From: an uncultured Propionibacteriaceae bacterium
Lineage (GTDB): Bacteria > Actinomycetota > Actinomycetes > Propionibacteriales > Propionibacteriaceae
Reading direction: 5' to 3'
DNA length: 11,545 nucleotides
Assembly (NCBI GenBank): GCA_936941515.1
Contig: CAKZJI010000270.1
Coordinates: 1-11,545 of the forward strand
The notes beneath the pieces are model-generated. The model did no database searches. It was not told the DNA's origin and saw only the letters and a program-made list of their open reading frames with translations. Made by a program: the position numbers and the translations under genes. Below are positions 6,756 to 11,545 of the stretch, piece by piece; within the stretch, counting starts at the first letter, position 1; each line of letters opens with the position of its first letter.

Positions 6756-7565
6756 ATGAGACCGGCTCTGATCGCCACTGACCTGGACGGCACCTTCCTC
6801 GGCGCAGACGCCGAGCCTCACCCGGGAAACCTGGCTGCGGCTCGGCGAGCCGTCGAGGAGGGCGCCGTCTTCGTGGTGGCCACAGGAAGACCGCGACGAT
6901 GGCTGGAGAACCTGGCTGCGCTGGCCGATCTCGATCCCATGGTGATCTCCAGCAACGGTGCGGCCACTGGACGGCTGACAGCTGAACACGCAGACACGCT
7001 CCACATCATCGACCCTGACGCGGTAACGCGGTTCGCTTTGGAACTGCCTGCTGAGCTGGAGGTGTGTTTCGCCGTCGAGTACGAGCACACGTGGGGTCGT
7101 GAGGCAGGTTATCCGGAGGTGCCGTTCTCGGCTGCGGAGCACGTGGTTCCCCTCGCGGAGTTGCTGACGGCAGGCCCCATCATCAAAGTGTTGGCCAGAA
7201 CCCGACATGCGGGCACCCACGCCTTCAGTCGCATCGCGCTGGAGGCTGCCAGGGACCGGCTGGAGGCCACCTTCTCCTGGAACGACACCTGCGGCACGAT
7301 CGAGCTGTCGGCCGCTGGAGTGACGAAGGGCGCAGCTCTGTCCACGTTGCTGACGGATCATCAGATCGACCCGGCCAGGTGCGTGGCCTTCGGGGACATG
7401 CGCAACGACCTTGAGATGTTGCGTCTCGTGGGTCGCGGCTACATCATGGCCGCTGCCGACCCATGCCTTCTGGGTCACGGCTTCATCCAGATCGGACGCC
7501 ATGAGGACGGCGCGGTCGGGGATGCCATCTTGGGGTTGCTGCGGGAGGTTGACCTTCCTGAGTGA
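6756..7565 (+). CDS. HAD-superfamily hydrolase, Cof-type sugar phosphatase-like
   Basis: A 269-residue cytosolic phosphatase of the HAD superfamily, Cof/YidA-like (IIB cap) subgroup. All four motifs are intact: I, DLDGT (9-13), with nucleophile Asp9 and acid/base Asp11; II, the Thr of ATGRP (42-46); III, Lys191 in VTKGAAL; IV, GDMRNDLEM (213-221), with Asp214 and Asp218 binding Mg2+. SSNGA (65-69) after motif II is typical of Cof proteins. The cap lies between motifs II and III, at about residues 80-185. Members dephosphorylate sugar phosphates, nucleotides or cofactors such as FMN precursors; the substrate cannot be told from sequence. It sits 24 bases after the lipoprotein gene with its own promoter-like element, and converges on the glycyl-tRNA synthetase gene. 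A functional link with the polyphosphate trio is possible but unsupported. Confidence 0.92.
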   Translation: MRPALIATDLDGTFLGADAEPHPGNLAAARRAVEEGAVFVVATGRPRRWLENLAALADLDPMVISSNGAATGRLTAEHADTLHIIDPDAVTRFALELPAELEVCFAVEYEHTWGREAGYPEVPFSAAEHVVPLAELLTAGPIIKVLARTRHAGTHAFSRIALEAARDRLEATFSWNDTCGTIELSAAGVTKGAALSTLLTDHQIDPARCVAFGDMRNDLEMLRLVGRGYIMAAADPCLLGHGFIQIGRHEDGAVGDAILGLLREVDLPE

Positions 7566-7567
7566 CT

Positions 7568-7594
7568 GTGGCCGGGATGCATCACCCCGGCCAC
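7568..7594. terminator. Hairpin between two convergent genes, probable bidirectional terminator
   Basis: A perfect 9-bp stem, GTGGCCGGG (7568-7576) pairing with CCCGGCCAC (7586-7594), encloses a 9-base loop. It starts 2 bases after the HAD stop and ends 13 bases before the end of the synthetase gene. There is no T-run on either side, as is common for terminators in high-GC bacteria. Confidence 0.65.
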
Positions 7595-7607
7595 GGTCCG
7601 GCGGCGG

Positions 7608-10661
<3,054 letters not shown>

Positions 10662-10716
10662 GCGCCCCAGGTTACCGAGTGCGCACGCGCCCCGCCCATT
10701 CGTCCCGATCACGGCG

Positions 10717-11545
10717 TCACAGCAGACGATGACGGCGCACGCGCCGCCCGGGAACGCGGGCGCTCGCCATGAGTTCCCGCGTCGTCAGCACCTTGGTCGG
10801 CGACATCCATCCGCACGACGGCTTGTGGAGCGCGTAGCCACCACCCAGGCTGACGGCCGCGTGGTCGATCAGGCCGTCAGGGTTGCGCCAGACATGGACG
10901 ACACCAAGGCCGCCGTCGGTGTCATGACGCGGCAGCAACCGCGTCCGCTCTCGCAGCCACGCCTCGATCGGCTCGCGCTGCATCCACTCCTCACGTGCGC
11001 CGTCCACGCCGGCCGCGGCGAGAACGGCACCGAAGCAGTTGGGCCCGCTGGCGCGCGGGAACGCCCCCGCGATCTCACGGGCGCCTGGCAGCACGGCGTC
11101 GATGTCGCCCCAGGCCCGCTCGGTGATCTCGCGATGACGACTCGCGCGCCGCCCCTCGACGACGTATGCCACGACGCGCTCGAGGTCGCGCGCGATGGCC
11201 GACGCGTCGTCACCGCTACGCCAGAGGTGACGCGTGGGTTGCGCTCGCCTCAGAGACGCCGGCAAGGCGCGCGCCGCCGCGCGATCGAGCCAGCAGATGG
11301 CTTGGTCGTCCACGCCGTACAGCAGGAACGTGTCCTTGAGCTCGAACGTCACCCGCTCGGGCTCGTCGCGCAGGCCGAGGTCGTGCTCGCCAGCGTTGAC
11401 GACGTCCACGCCGCGATCGGCGAGACCGGCGCGAAGCGCTTCGGGCAGCGATCCCATGCCGCCAGTGGGCGCCCCGAACACCTGTCGTGTGTCGTTCGAC
11501 GAGACCGCCGACGAAGCGGCCCGGGCGGCCTCGGTCAGGCGCCGG
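10717..11545 (-). CDS. Unrecognised protein with C-terminal NlpC/P60-like Cys/His segment, partial
   Basis: The frame is open to the right edge, so the N-terminus is missing; 275 residues are visible if read from the edge, and GTG 11481 is the first good internal start. The last 110 residues contain GPNCFGAVLAAAG followed after about 60 residues by DHAAVSLGGGYALHKPS, the Cys and His spacing seen in NlpC/P60-like or related papain-fold proteins, so a cysteine peptidase or amidase-like fold is possible. The middle holds LLYGVDDQAICWLDRAA and a charged helical part that I cannot assign. The first visible residues (VFGAPTGGMGSLPEAL) resemble a stretch of protoporphyrinogen oxidase, perhaps by chance. 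G+C is about 72-75% in lines counted by hand, higher than in the central genes. It lies 55 bases upstream of the GlyRS start on the same strand. No signal peptide is visible in the part present. Confidence 0.6.
   Translation of the reverse strand, partial: RRLTEAARAASSAVSSNDTRQVFGAPTGGMGSLPEALRAGLADRGVDVVNAGEHDLGLRDEPERVTFELKDTFLLYGVDDQAICWLDRAAARALPASLRRAQPTRHLWRSGDDASAIARDLERVVAYVVEGRRASRHREITERAWGDIDAVLPGAREIAGAFPRASGPNCFGAVLAAAGVDGAREEWMQREPIEAWLRERTRLLPRHDTDGGLGVVHVWRNPDGLIDHAAVSLGGGYALHKPSCGWMSPTKVLTTRELMASARVPGRRVRRHRLL

Overview
The window reads as a chromosomal piece of a high-GC Gram-positive bacterium, most likely an actinobacterium. The reasons are G+C of roughly 60-67% in the central genes (counted by hand on single 60-base lines), GTG and TTG starts, tight ATGA/TGATG gene overlaps, a leaderless-type promoter, and a MoxR-DUF58-VWA operon of actinobacterial type. 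A member of the Propionibacteriaceae would fit, but that is an inference from gene content and not proven. No rRNA, tRNA, insertion sequence or CRISPR array is visible, and no gap without a gene exceeds about 110 bases.

Left part (1-2892, minus strand): an operon read right to left encodes a MoxR-type AAA+ ATPase, a DUF58 protein and a membrane-anchored von Willebrand A (VWA) protein of the BatA kind, which runs off the left edge. MoxR and VWA proteins usually act together in protein maturation or envelope stress. The VWA protein is normal up to about base 254; beyond that the frame stays open but the protein no longer resembles a VWA domain, which suggests a rearrangement or a contig chimera.

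Centre (2992-6731, plus strand, divergent from moxR): the first gene is a single-pass membrane protein whose cytoplasmic part looks like the N-lobe of a Ser/Thr kinase without glycine loop, catalytic lysine or C-lobe. Then comes a tightly coupled trio: a DUF4956 membrane protein, a VTC-type polyphosphate polymerase domain protein with the catalytic residues present, and a lipoprotein with an Asp/Gly-rich beta-helix of the DUF4353 'carbohydrate-binding' type. The stop and start codons overlap at both junctions. I infer a machine that makes polyphosphate at the membrane, possibly passes it outward, and ties this to a surface beta-helix.

Right part: a Cof-type HAD phosphatase (6756-7565, plus strand) with its own leaderless-type promoter converges on a glycyl-tRNA synthetase (7608-10661, minus strand) in which the alpha and beta chains are fused; a hairpin lies between them. 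Upstream of the synthetase is an unrecognised, very GC-rich ORF that runs off the right edge and ends in a Cys/His NlpC/P60-like segment.

The most notable points are the polyphosphate polymerase/DUF4956/beta-helix trio, the kinase-N-lobe remnant beside it, the fused GlyRS, and the odd sequence at both window edges.
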